Source of the DNA: Blepharisma japonicum
Taxonomy: Eukaryota > Ciliophora > Heterotrichea > Heterotrichida > Blepharismidae
Length of the DNA stretch: 64,000 bases
Assembly (NCBI GenBank): GCA_949751835.1
Contig: CATKHK010000008.1
Span: 310,001-374,000, forward strand
Reading direction: 5' to 3'
Part shown: in pieces, positions 38,033 to 48,364 of the stretch
Position numbering within the stretch: position 1 is the stretch's first letter
Layout: every line of letters starts with the position of its first letter
Made by a program: the position numbers and the translations under genes
Notes under the pieces: generated by a model
What the model was told of the DNA's origin: nothing
Seen by the model: the letters and a program-made list of their open reading frames with translations, nothing else
Database searches by the model: none

Positions 38033-39238
38033 TTAAGCAGTCTTTAAGAATATTACAATTACTGTAATGTCGTCGTTATTGCTGTTTCTTTCATTCCATC
38101 TCTTATTAGCTTCTTTTAAAAGAGATTCACATGCTGACTGGGGATAACCAAACTCCCAGCCAACCTTGCAGAGAGAAACTGCTTCTTCGTTAGACATCAC
38201 GTCTCAAAGCCCATCTGAGGCAAGTATTATGTACTTGTCGTCTTTTGTTAATTCAAATTGCCTTATATCAGGGTCAGGAATAACGCCCACTTCGGTTGCA
38301 AATCGATCTCCAATAGATCTTGACATTGCAAGTCCTGGAGTGTCTTGATTGCCTATCCAAACTCTTAAAGGCCCTACACTGCTTCCTCGGTGTGTATACA
38401 AAGTATCAATTCTTCCTCCAAAGCTTTCAATTCGCTTCCTTTCAGTCAGATTATCTGGCTTATGGTCTTTCGACAGCGGAATTGCTACAAATCTTTTATC
38501 TGTTTTTCTTCCTAAAACAGCCCGGCTATCTCCAACTGACGCACAAATTAAAAGTTTACCTAGAATTAGCACAGACACCAAGGTGCTCCCAGAAAAATCG
38601 GTGTTAATAGTTTTATTTAGTACCAGCTCTTTGTGTAGCTTTATAATACATTTTCTGATGCTTAGAGCAGGGTCTTCTTGAGCTCTGTAGTTCAGCCTTT
38701 TATTTAACATTTCTGGGAATTTTTCTTTGATTTCAGCAGAGACGATATGGCCATAAAGTCCATGGCCATCACAAACCCCATATAAGCTTTGTGACTCTCT
38801 GCCTTGGAATTTTGAATAGCAAAAATAGGAATCTTGATTATGAGATTTGCTCAAAAGGCCAAGAGTTCCTGTTTTGGTTCTGAAATCATAAGTCTGATGA
38901 AAATATTTGAATTCCTTGGCTTCTTCTTCTTTTAAAGGGAAGAGCTTCTGTGTTAAGTGTTTAAGATTTCTAGCAAGTATTTTATTTCTGTTCACAATAA
39001 ACGTGGATTTTGACTTTTTCGGGATCATCGTAGAGGAAAGAGATCTCGCATTAATATTTGATTTTGATGGAATTTTTGGTGCAATTTTTATAGAGCTGAT
39101 GGATAAATTTTCTCTTCTTTGGGACGATAAGCTTGATCTTTGATTAATAAATCGATACAATTCGTGGCTGACTGAGTTTCTTTGGTTCGCATGAGCAGGA
39201 GGAAAAAATGAAAATTCTTTTGACATTTGGGTGTTCAT
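38033..39238 (-). CDS. PP2C-type (PPM) Ser/Thr protein phosphatase
   Basis: 401 residues. A ~110-residue basic, Ser-rich N-terminal extension precedes the PPM domain: NQDSYF, YGVCDGHGLYGH (metal-binding Asp-Gly), STLVSVLILG, ASVGDSRAVLG, LSKDHKPDN, GLAMSRSIGD, ASDGLWD and NDDITVIVI at the end. The Trp of DGLWD is TGA (38204-38206). Mn2+/Mg2+-dependent dephosphorylation of Ser/Thr. The first ATG (39238) is used; a second ATG five codons in is possible. Convergent with PRMT1, with one base between the stop codons. Confidence 0.95.
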
Positions 39239-39325
39239 TTTAATAAAAGATGCAATTAAATTCCTTAAAAGGCGCTAAAAATATATGCAATTAAATCATA
39301 TTATGTTAGAAGGAATTTATATAAA

Positions 39326-40444
39326 TTAAGAGAAAGTCACTAATAGAAGTACTGATAAGGCAAATAATAAGCTCGCTGAATCATCATTTATTTGATGAGG
39401 TGTTGGCCAGTTAGCAGGATTGAGATTGTTTCAAAGAGCCTGTAAGCCCCAGAATTGAGATGTAAACATCTTTTGCACACATTTATCATTTTCTTGTATT
39501 TTAGCATAATTATTAACCTTTGTGTATAAATACATAAAATAAACATAATTTGTAGTGTCCCAAAAGCTCCTAATGCAATTCAAGCCAAGCCTTTGCATGG
39601 TATTACAAAGGTAAACCTCATCTGAAGTCAGCCATTTTTTCAATTGCCCTACATATTCAACCATAGGCTGATCTCCAGGAAACAAGCTGCAATAGCTTGC
39701 TCCAGCTGAATTTAAACCACAAGTACAAGTATTGTAAAAAATAAGGCTGAATTTTGGATCCGGATTAGAAGCACAGTCTGTTGGCAATTGTGAACATTGG
39801 ACAGGCAGAGTTCCATTTGTAGTTAAAGAAGGCATACAATAGTATTGTTTTCCGTTTTTGAAGCAAGCGCCTGACTGACATAGTAAATTGATATTATTAG
39901 TACAATATGCAAGAGGTGAGTAGTCAGGGAAAGTAAAATACTTATAGCAAGTTCCAGCTACACGAGAAGTTGAATTGCAGCCTGATCCATTTTCGCAATC
40001 ATAATCAGAAGTACAACCGGCTTGATTTGCAGCAATTTGGGGCTGGCAAGTATCAGATGCTGAATTGCAATAAAGCCCAGGGTTGCATGAGCTATCATCG
40101 TCACAATCTTCTCCTTTTGCTATGCCAGAGCAAATTCCTACTTTATCGCACGGACCTCCATTTATGCAGTCAACACTATAATTGCATAGCTCACCCACAT
40201 AAGATGATGCTACAGATGGTGTGGGCTGCATAAATGAGCATGAATTTGAAGAAGTTGAGCAAGTATAGCTGTTATCGCATGGTCTTAAATACATTTCTGT
40301 AGAGGTGCTGTTAATACACTGATCCAAAGAAAAGTTCGAGTCATCTTCTGCGCATTGATATGCTAAGCAACCTGTAGCCTCAAACGACTCTTGAATGAGT
40401 GCTCCAAAAATTGGCACTAAAATAAAAATAATCGCCAGTCCCAT
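39326..40444 (-). CDS. Cysteine-rich surface protein, probably GPI-anchored
   Basis: 372 residues. Signal peptide MGLAIIFILVPIFGALIQ; then about 40 Cys in an EB/Dickkopf-like spacing (CNYSVDCINGGPCDKVGICSG, CDDDSSCNPGLYCN, CTSDYDCENGSGC) and several N-glycosylation sequons (NCS/NST/NGS/NGT). After TGA-Trp at 39431 the chain ends NDDSASLLFALSVLLLVTFS, a short hydrophobic tail with small residues before it and no basic residues after, as expected for GPI attachment. Ciliate surface proteins are commonly GPI-anchored. No ligand can be inferred. Divergent from the K+ channel with 47 bp between starts. Confidence 0.8.
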
Positions 40445-40491
40445 TATGATTCTTTTATCGCGACAAAATAACTATTTTCTATTTATCAAAC

Positions 40492-42126
40492 ATGACTAAT
40501 AATTTTTCAGCTATTAATCAGTTTTTTAATAATAAAATGCTACCTTTAAGAAGGTCTGCCACTTTAAAACAAGGGAAATTAGACAGATCAACCAATAACT
40601 CATCAAGTGCCCTAACTATTTCAATCAGTGACCCTTTTGGGGATGCAAACTCAATCCCCAAAAAAGTGAGTACTGTTTTCCCACAATTAGACGTATCAAA
40701 ATTAAAAATCCGGACAAGATGGAATTCGATAATAACAGCAATATTGAATGCATTAATAATACTTCTATTGTACATAGAAAATGAAGAGTTTAATACTAAT
40801 CGACACAAATCAAATATTTCTGAGAATTTGCTCAGAATCTTCATTATATTCCTTAGCGCAATTTCTATTAGTCTAGTCATACAGTATTGATCAATCAAGC
40901 TTTATCAGAAAAAAGCCTATAGAGAATGCCATGTTAGTAGTGGCTTCTGAGAATACCCAAAAATAAGAAATTGAATGCTGCTTGAAATTATATTTTGCTG
41001 TATTAATGTCCCACCATATTGTGACTGAACGTTCACTTTTAAGCAGCTTAACACATCATCAATAATGTCAGCTGATGACATTATTGTATCCTTATCGTTC
41101 ATAAGACTTTATTTTGTTTTTAAAATGATGTATGAGTGCTCAAATTATAGTTCAAGGAGAGCTGAATATGTGTGCAATATGGAAAATGTCAAAGATATTA
41201 TGGCTTTTTCTTTGAAAAGCATACTAACAACACAAACATATTTTTCAATCTTACTCCTATTGATTTTGCTTATGATTTCTGGAGGTGCTTTATTAAGAAT
41301 TTTTGAAAGAAGCATTTCAAATACAAAATTTGACTATATATGAAATGGATTCTTCACGGTCGCTGCGACTGCATTAACTATTGGATACGGCGACTGCGTT
41401 CCAACAACTCATTTAGGTCGCTTCATATGTGTGATTGCGAGTATCTTTGGCATATTTTCAGTTTCATATACTGTATGGGCAGTACAGAATAGTATAGCTT
41501 TTAATCACAACGAATTCCAAATCTATGACGCCATGGTTTTCAAGAAAAATATAAAGAAAAAATTAATGCCAATTGCATCAATTCTTCTGCAAAGATGGTG
41601 AATTCTCCATCAAAAACGAAAAAAAAAACTTCCTCGTCTTCAAGTCTTAAATGAATTTTACTGCCAGTTCTATAGGTATAAGCTTTTGAAAAACCAAATG
41701 AAAGGCGACGTCAATAAAACACTTTCAGAAAACATCAATGATTTTACAGGCAAATTAAATATTTGCATGCCAAAAATATTTAAACACCTGGAGCCAGCTA
41801 AAAATGTGCTAGAAATTGCTGTAGAAATGACTAATAATCAGCTATTTATTGCAGAAAAATTAAAACGAATACAAACTGGCATCCGAAGTTTAAAGAAACA
41901 GATTGGAGAAATCACAAACACAAGCATCAATGATTATACACATAGGAGATACTCAGATAAAATGGGAAAGCGTGCCACACTAGTTGAGATGAAAAAAGCT
42001 CAGTGTCGTGCACTAAAGAAACTTATGAATCGCAGAACAAGTGACACTTCTATTAATTCTGAACTTTCTTCGCCTCGGTTTAGGGCTGACTCGATCTGTG
42101 ATAGCGATGCTGCCTCTGATCGTTAG
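40492..42126 (+). CDS. SK-like K+ channel
   Basis: 544 residues with about eight TGA-Trp. Six hydrophobic segments; the first follows KLKIRTRWNSIITAILNALI. The pore is ATALTIGYGDCVPTT with the classical filter TIGYGD. After S6, a basic amphipathic stretch (RWWILHQKRKKKLPRLQVL) sits where SK channels bind calmodulin, and a further helix (LKRIQTGIRSLKKQI) may assemble subunits. Likely Ca2+/calmodulin-gated hyperpolarising K+ channel in the ciliary or somatic membrane. It is paralogous to, but strongly diverged from, the channel at 19077-20360 (filter TVGFGD). Confidence 0.88.
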
Positions 42127-42216
42127 ATTCAGGATCAACTAAAAATGTATTGAGCTTTATATGAAATAATATATTTATAGCATGATATAAAATAAATTAT
42201 AAAGGGATTTAAAAAG

Positions 42217-42290
42217 TGGTCCCAGTGAGGATCGAACTCACGACCTCTGCGTTATTAGCACAGCGCTCTAACCAGCTGAGCTATGGGACC
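42217..42290 (-). tRNA. tRNA-Ile(AAT)
   Basis: Clean cloverleaf on the minus strand: acceptor GGTCCCA/TGGGACC with discriminator A, D arm with AGCTGGTTAGA, anticodon stem CTGTG/CGCAG with loop CTAATAA (anticodon AAT, read as IAU), T arm with TTCGATC. No intron. A run of five T follows at once on the minus strand (42211-42215), a Pol III terminator. Confidence 0.97.
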
Positions 42291-43106
42291 TACAGGCTCT
42301 AGCCTAATTAGTTGCAATTTATTCCAAAAAATCAACCAAATATTATTCAAAATATTTAAAATTTAATAAATAGTTTAATTTTAATAACTTTAGTCTTGTG
42401 TCGCTATTTGCTATCTAATATTTTTCCTATAAACTTATCTTGTAGTTGATCTTGCATTTGCTTTGGACTAATAATCTATTAATTGTTATGTTTTTAAAAC
42501 AATTCCATATTTAGTTAAAGAAATATGAATAAACTTCACATTCTCGATAACAGAGATTCTTTATGGATCTCAACTTTTCTAAGGGGGAGAATGTAATTTA
42601 AACTTTTAAACTCAATCAGAATATAATAAAATCCTCAATTAAATAATTTATACTTCTGCGTTTTAATAATGATGAAAAATTAGTGATATAATAAATTTAT
42701 ATCTTTATAATAAGAAATTTGCTCTTAAAAATATCAAAGGGACTTAATAAATTGTAATATCTTAAGTGAAACTCAATTAATGCATCAACAGCCAAATCTT
42801 CCAAATTATTTGGTTGGAATAAATAAATTAAAGATTCTCTTCTAAACTAGACTTCGGTGAACACGAAAAAAAATTAAATGCTAAATATCAGCTAACTATT
42901 TTCAATCTCTAAAACAAAATTATTAATCAAATTGATGATCTAGAATTATCATTTAATCCCTATGTTTATCGCAATAAAAAAATATAATACAAAAAGCAGC
43001 CTTAGCACTAAACTCCTCAAATAATTAAGCCTATTTGCATAAACCAAAAATAATTAACTTAAAACAATTTTTCAACGATAATCTCTAAATAATTAATATA
43101 TTAGAA
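42291..43106. other. Intergenic spacer, nothing recognised
   Basis: About 815 bp, the most AT-rich long gap in the window, between a tRNA and a kinase gene. No sustained frame, RNA or repeat was found on either strand. Confidence 0.5.
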
Positions 43107-44468
43107 ATGTATTTAAATAACGCAAGTCCAGTGAAGATCACAATATTTCTCAATGGCAACCTGAAAAAGAAATGCCAGCTCACAATACAGAAAAGCTCAA
43201 CAATGTCAGAAATCCTTTCGGATTGCAAAGATAAGCTCAGCATTGACAAGCACACAAAATGCAGGCTTTATGACTCGAATGGAGGGCAGCTTTCCGACGA
43301 TGACATTGAATATATCAACCCAGACGAACCACTTTTCCTATCTAAAGGTGAAAAATTCTCAAAAAGTTCTTCACTGGCAATTTATGAAGAAATCAAACAG
43401 CTTGGGAAGGGTGGTTTTGGGTCAGTTTCTCTTTACAGAAATAGAATAACCAAACAAGAAGTCGCCTTAAAGTTCGTCGAGTTGAAAACAATTCTGTCTC
43501 CAGAAGACGTAAATAGAGTGTTTACTGAAATTGGAGTTTTAAGAAATCTAAATCACCCAAACATTGTCAAGCTTATTGATGCCTTTGATTTACATGATAA
43601 AGTTTGCTTTGTGATGGATTACTGCAGAGGTGGAGAACTCAAGCAATATCTTGAAGAAAAAGGTCCGCTTTCGGAAAGGGAAGCTTTTTTAGTTGCTTGT
43701 CAAATTTCTGACGCGATAAGATATTGCCACAATTCAAGAGTTGTCCATAGAGACTTAAAACTAGAAAATATTTTATTTGCAACAGAAGATAAAGAACAGA
43801 TAAAAATCGTAGATTTCGGGATATCAGGGATGTTTGCGCTCGGAGGAGAAGGAGAAGCTAGTGATGCAGGATCACTGTTATATATAGCTCCTGAAGTGCT
43901 ATCTGGCAAGGACAACCGGACGAATCCAGCTTTAGATATTTGAAGTCTGGGCTGCATTTTCTACTCGCTCCTAACAAAAAATTTGCCGTTTTCAGGGGAA
44001 ACACAAAGAGAAGTAATAAATCGGATACTCACTTGCCAATATCCTCCATTACCTCAAACGATATCAAAAAGCTGACATAAGCTAATTAAAGGTATGATAA
44101 GGGTGAAACCAAATAAAAGATGGGGAATGCTGAGGATAAGTGAGCATTTATATAAATATAGAAACAATCCTGATGCTGAGGTAAGCTCTGATTCTGAAGA
44201 AGAGACTTTTGAAGAGAAAAAAGTTGTGCTGAAGAAGAAACCACCAAGTAGAAGCTACCCAAAATTAGTGTTCGCAGATAAGCAGAAAAGATTTAAAACA
44301 CCAATCCTTCGTCCAGTTGAGTAAGAACTATGTAGAATTCCTAGAGGAAAAAAATCAAATTCAATAACCCCCGGGCCCAGAAGACAAAGCCCTGCACCTC
44401 AAAATAAAGCTGTAAACCAAGCGCCAGTGCTAATTCAAAGAAAGTCTATATTAAGAAAGCCAGCATAA
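43107..44468 (+). CDS. CAMK-like protein kinase with doublecortin-like N-terminus
   Basis: 448 residues after removing a 15-nt intron (44321-44335) that hides the last ~43 codons. Residues 10-85 (VKITIFLNGNLKKK... CRLYDSNGGQLSDDDIEYINPDEPLFLSKGEKF) have the NGD..., lytxdG..., l..l..GE.Y/F.a.ge.F pattern of DCX or ubiquitin-like folds. The kinase domain has LGKGGFGSV, Lys122 (VALKFVE), HRDLKLEN (Asp216), DFG (Asp236), YIAPEVL and DIWSLGCIFY with TGA-Trp. All catalytic residues are present. The tail is basic and Pro-rich. A close paralogue lies at 55832-57083 in the other orientation. Group CAMK/SNF1-like by LKLEN and APEVL; substrate unknown. Confidence 0.92.
44321..44335 (+). other. 15-nt intron in the kinase gene
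   Basis: GTAAGAACTATGTAG, phase 2. Removal joins RPVE to IPRGKK and opens a further 43 basic codons ending RKSILRKPA; without it the frame stops at TAA 44322. Confidence 0.85.
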
Positions 44469-44712
44469 CTCAAATTTTAAAATTGTTGTAATGCTAATCT
44501 TTGTCTTTTAAAAAGTTTCGATTGATCAGTATTTATATGCAATATTTATTTGTTTCTTAGAATTTATTTTTAATAGCTTGCAAACAGTTTCAATGCTTAA
44601 TTATATGATGTGCAGTTGTGTATGAACTAGATATGATCTACTTCTTATCAAGAATTCTTCCAGCATTTCTCAGCTACCATAATTTAGGAAAAAATCGAAT
44701 TATGTATGAGTA

Positions 44713-45120
44713 TTATCCAGACAGATCTTGAAGGAAATCAAAAATGTCTGTTTTATTTATGCAAGCTTCGATATCGTTCCTTTGTAAAGTTCTTCGCTTC
44801 GCTTCTTCTGTATATGCCCAAGATCGATGAGTAAGTTCGATGATAAAAAACTCGCACGCCTTCGCAAACACAGCAGGGGATTCAGCGCTGATCATCCTGA
44901 CGTCTTCGTCTGATTTCATGATCTTTTTGACTCTTGCGAGCGGAAGCTGATGAACTTTGAAATCTTGGCTGTCCATGTGCTCGATTTCGACCTTTTGCAT
45001 GTGTAAAAGCTTGTCCAAGCTTGCAGTTTGGTCTCTGCTTATGGTGTTGTCTAAGTGGTCACCTAAATCAGGAGGCAGCATATAAACTCCCATCATTTGA
45101 GTTTCTCTATTAGGCTCCAT
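44713..45120 (-). CDS. NFYC: NF-YC/HAP5 histone-fold transcription factor subunit
   Basis: 135 residues, little more than the core. LPLARVKKIMKSDEDVRMIS, AVFAKACEFFIIELTHRSWAYTEE, KRRTLQRNDIEACINKTD and FDFLQDL match the NF-YC histone fold almost position for position. With NF-YB it forms an H2A/H2B-like dimer that recruits NF-YA to CCAAT boxes. The Gln-rich activation domain of animal NF-YC is absent. The N-terminal 50 residues are specific to this lineage. All Trp are TGG. Confidence 0.95.
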   Translation of the reverse strand: MEPNRETQMMGVYMLPPDLGDHLDNTISRDQTASLDKLLHMQKVEIEHMDSQDFKVHQLPLARVKKIMKSDEDVRMISAESPAVFAKACEFFIIELTHRSWAYTEEAKRRTLQRNDIEACINKTDIFDFLQDLSG

Positions 45121-45446
45121 TTTATTATTATAGCGACACGCAAAAAGGGATTTTTAGATCGATCTACGTGCTGCTTGATTTTACTGGTAATGAAAAAATT
45201 GATAAAATTCAGAGTAATTCATTTAACTAATTATTGCAATATTTAAAGAGGGCTTTAATAACTAAAATTTTAATATATAATAAAATTTTATATTGCTTAA
45301 AAGAGCAGTGCGAAACCATTGTCATGCTCGTTGCTTTGCGTATATATTTTGGCTTATAGTCTGATTTTGCTATTTTAAAAATTGAATTAATCGCTGTAAA
45401 AAATGTAGCTTTTCACGGCTTATGGAAATTTGAATTCGTAAGATTA

Positions 45447-45587
45447 ATGGAGCAATTTTCATTAAAAGTAATTGTTGTAACGTATTTTATAATTGGATTT
45501 ATGAGCGTTTTTCAGCCTGGCAGCCTTACTTTAGTTTTAAGGGCAATTCTAGCTGAGAAGTTTGTTTTATCTAAGAAGGCTAATTAG
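45447..45587 (+). CDS. Possible 46-residue membrane protein
   Basis: ATG...TAG frame with a protein-like sequence: MEQFSLKVIVVTYFIIGFMS is a membrane span, then VFQPGSLTLVLRAILAEKF and a Lys-rich end. It sits alone in a 600-bp gap with TAATGG context. Small single-span subunits look like this, but a frame of this length can arise by chance. No family recognised. Confidence 0.35.
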   Translation: MEQFSLKVIVVTYFIIGFMSVFQPGSLTLVLRAILAEKFVLSKKAN

Positions 45588-45723
45588 AGATTTTCAGCAA
45601 ATCTTTCATAAGATGTTGATACTGTTTTCAAAAAAACGACAATATCAGTTTAATCATAATTTAAGATAAAAAATAAGTTAATTGCCATTTATTTATTCAT
45701 AAAGTCTCTACAGCGAGCAAAGT

Positions 45724-46113
45724 CTACCCCTTAATATTTCTTAATCTCCACCTCAATAAGAAATTAAAAAACCGGCGCATTTTTTCTATTTTAATCATCT
45801 CTTCTTTTTTCTTATCATTTCTCTTCTTTACCTTTTTGAGGTAAAAGTAACGATATTGCACTTGTTCTAGTTTCATCCCAGGGAGTTCTATCATCACTCT
45901 ACTTCACTTGATCCTCCCGTTAACTTTATATTTTTCAACGATTTTGCACATTGCCTCGGTTTGACTTTCATTCCAATGCCTGCCTTTTAGAATGCTCCAA
46001 TCTTCTACGCTTAGCATACAGTCAACATTATTATCATACATACATAGGGAATTCCCTTCCTTCAATTCCTCAAGCTTTAGGTCTTCGCTTTCTTGAGTTA
46101 TTTCGGCCTTCAT
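45724..46113 (-). CDS. Myb/SANT-like domain protein (start uncertain)
   Basis: From the first in-frame ATG (MKAEITQESEDLKLEE) this gives 129 residues with TGA-Trp at 45904-45906. The core HWNESQTEAMCKIVEKYKVNG..KWSRVMIELPGMKLEQVQYRYFYLKK has the three-helix Myb spacing W...W...Y, with a very basic tail (KKVKKRNDKKK, RRFFNFLLRWRLRNIKG). The same frame is open upstream to about 46290, and a different frame (46031-46507) overlaps its start and reads as protein too. Either this is one gene with an unexplained frame change or two overlapping frames. Probably a DNA-binding protein. Confidence 0.6.
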
Positions 46114-46507
46114 CTGGTATTGTAGGTATTGAGATAAGATCTCTAATATATTCAGGCATTTTTGAGAGACCAATATTCAGAATTTTTCTTTCTTCAAAAC
46201 TTTGATTATTTTGAGATTTTTGAAATCCGCCTTTAAAAATGTAAAGACTATTTCGCTTGGCTTGAAAAGGCAGATCAGTGAAAATTTGAATTACGGATTG
46301 AAAATCATGGATCAAAAAATATCTTGAGAAGATGCTGATGCAGTTTTTTGGGTTAATATTCCCAATACCCAAAAACTCTGCTTTGAAGTGCTTAGTTTGA
46401 GAGAGCAGCCAATTGAATTGCAATGAATCATTAGATCAATAATGATACCATCTAGATGTAGAATGCATGAGCATGTCTCTTTGCTTATTAGTGGTCATTT
46501 TGTGCAT
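46031..46507 (-). CDS. Reading frame overlapping the Myb gene start; possibly its true 5' part
   Basis: 158 codons from MHKMTTNKQRDMLMH, with TGA-Trp, containing FLGIGNINPKNCISIFSRYF and KMPEYIRDLISIPTIPDEG, ending shortly after RKRRPKAW. It overlaps the Myb-domain frame by about 80 bp in another phase. Removing 16 nt would join the two frames, but no GT...AG of 16 nt is present in the overlap. Composition favours real coding. No family recognised. Confidence 0.45.
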
Positions 46508-47016
46508 TTTTGATTTGGCTGCGTAGATAATAGATTAACCCCCGAATCAATTCCGATGTGGGAAATCTGATTCTTGAATTGAAAGAATCAAGCAATCTCA
46601 AGATTGATGAAAATTAAGCTCATCTAACCACAAGAAAGCAAAGGGAGGTCGCCTTTTCGACATCGAAGGGATTTTTTTTTCCTGTGTGTATGACCACTTT
46701 GAGTTATAAATATATGATTAGTGTTTCCTATAAGTTTAAATTTTAAAAATGCGCAGTTTAAAATTGAAAAAGTTGTAAAATTGAACTAAGATTTAAGGTT
46801 TAAAATACCATTAGAATTTTTGATGCTTTTAAATCTTCAAAGCTTGCTTTAAATAATGCTAATAAAAATCACTTTCAAATATATAATTGAAAAATCGCTT
46901 TTTTCTTAAATTTTATAAGAACTATGGTTATATCAATAGATGGAAAAGCTCATCAATTTCGATTCTTACATATTATTTCATCTTAAAATTAAGAAAAGTA
47001 ATAAACACATTAATAT
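46508..47016. other. Intergenic spacer between divergent genes
   Basis: About 510 bp between the Myb locus (minus) and PEX19 (plus). It includes a short G/C-richer stretch near 46620-46690 with a T-run, but no RNA fold or coding frame is recognised. Confidence 0.45.
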
Positions 47017-47505
47017 ATGTCTGACAAAACAGACGAGCTTCTTGATTCAGCTTTGCAAGAGTTCCAAGATCCTGAGGAAGAAAAATCAGGATTTCATGAG
47101 AAAACAATCAAAGAAGAAATGGTTGAATTTGAAGAAAGGATCAATGATGATCCTGAAATAGAAGCCATGTTCAATGAACTAGCAGAAGAACTCGAATCTA
47201 ACTCAGAAATCCGCAAAAATATAGAAAAGGTTGGTCAAGACTTATTCCAAAAAGGTGTTTTGAAAGAATCTATGCTTGATATTCGTGAAAGGTTAAACGA
47301 GTACATTCAAAGAAATCGTCATACTATCCCGAAAAAGGAATTATCAAGATTTGAGATACAGCTAAACACATATAATGAAATTTGTGAGGCCATCCAAGAA
47401 AATAATGAGAAGAGTGCGATGGAACTTATTTCAAAGCTGAGCTTGTATGGAGAGTTACCTGAAGAGCTTTCTTTGAGTAATAGAGTTGAATGTGCTATTT
47501 TTTAA
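47017..47505 (+). CDS. PEX19: PEX19, peroxisomal membrane protein chaperone/receptor
   Basis: 162 residues, about half the length of animal PEX19. DELLDSALQEFQDPEEEK matches the N-terminal PEX3-binding segment (LLDSALxDF). The middle has EFEERINDDPEIEAMFNELAEELESN and GVLKESMLDIRERLNEYI, the helical cargo-binding region. It ends RVECAIF: CAIF is a CaaX box, the farnesylation signal typical of PEX19. It binds newly made peroxisomal membrane proteins and docks on PEX3. No TGA codons. It implies that this ciliate has peroxisomes. Confidence 0.88.
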   Translation: MSDKTDELLDSALQEFQDPEEEKSGFHEKTIKEEMVEFEERINDDPEIEAMFNELAEELESNSEIRKNIEKVGQDLFQKGVLKESMLDIRERLNEYIQRNRHTIPKKELSRFEIQLNTYNEICEAIQENNEKSAMELISKLSLYGELPEELSLSNRVECAIF

Positions 47506-47637
47506 AGCTTTTTGGACAATTTTTTAATTAATTATTAAATTCTAAACCCATAAAATTTAAGAATACGGTAAATATGCTTGACATTTAATTTCCTTTTTCA
47601 TTCCTTTCACAAATTTCTCGTTGTGCTTGACATCGGG

Positions 47638-47814
47638 ATGGATTCTTTAATGTTCCAAAAATCTTTTCATATGGGGAGCAATAAAGTTATGGAGTCTCCA
47701 CACATGGATCTTTTTGATATGTCAAGAATGTCTTTACATACCAAGCCCAGTAAGAGATTTGTTCAAAAGATATTAAATATTTTCTTTATGAAAAAAGTTC
47801 CATTAATCTTCTAA
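47638..47814 (+). CDS. Possible small Met-rich protein
   Basis: 58 codons from MDSLMFQKSFHMGSNKVMES to TAA, with eight Met and a hydrophobic-basic end (RFVQKILNIFFMKKVP). The frame is open about 20 codons upstream without ATG. No family; weak support, reported because the composition is more protein-like than the flanks. Confidence 0.25.
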   Translation: MDSLMFQKSFHMGSNKVMESPHMDLFDMSRMSLHTKPSKRFVQKILNIFFMKKVPLIF

Positions 47815-48130
47815 AATAAACTAAGATTTTGCTATCAATTAATTCAATAATGCTATCATGACATTATTAAGGCCCTTGATGTAATTTGTCAAAAATGCCA
47901 TAATATTACTTTATTTTCGCAGCAATTCAGATGTATGCCGATATAAAAACCTAGTATTAATGTATACTTAAAAAATTCTAATACAAAAACAGTTCATTTA
48001 CTGATTTACTTATTTATTCGAGGCTGCTTCCTATGCGCATGAAAAAATTATTAAAGAGCAAGTCTGTATTTAATAAACGATTAAATTTCAAAGAGTTATA
48101 AGCAATACAATCTAATTATATCTTTGAGTT
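47815..48130. other. Intergenic spacer, nothing recognised
   Basis: About 315 bp, AT-rich, between two small genes facing each other. No RNA or repeat is seen. Confidence 0.45.
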
Positions 48131-48364
48131 TTAAAACTCTCCCAAAAAATCAGTAGGATCTATTTCATCAGTAGTTCGTTGTGATCTGCCTGAAAATGTT
48201 TGGCTTGCAGAGTTCATATGATCATTCGGTTGAGAGCGACCAGCAGAAATACTGCTAGAGTCAACTACATCTCATATATCTTGTATATGAGCTTCTACAT
48301 CGATTTCATGATATCTTTGGGGTCTTTTTCTTCGATCTTGTCCGTGTGCTCTTCTAGGATCCAT
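48131..48364 (-). CDS. Small hydrophilic protein, unknown
   Basis: 77 residues: MDPRRAHGQDRRKRPQRYHE, then DIWDVVDSSSISAGRSQ with a TGA-Trp, ending DEIDPTDFLGEF and TAA. It is invisible under the standard code because of the internal TGA. The C-terminal acidic-hydrophobic motif (EIDPTDFLGEF) looks like a short docking peptide. No family recognised. It sits 106 bp downstream of the C2 gene on the same strand. Confidence 0.6.

Noticed and set aside
46000-46020. A 15-nt GT...AG string inside the Myb gene as an intron
   Set aside because: Its length does not change the frame, so it cannot explain the frame discontinuity, and no stop codon inside it requires removal.
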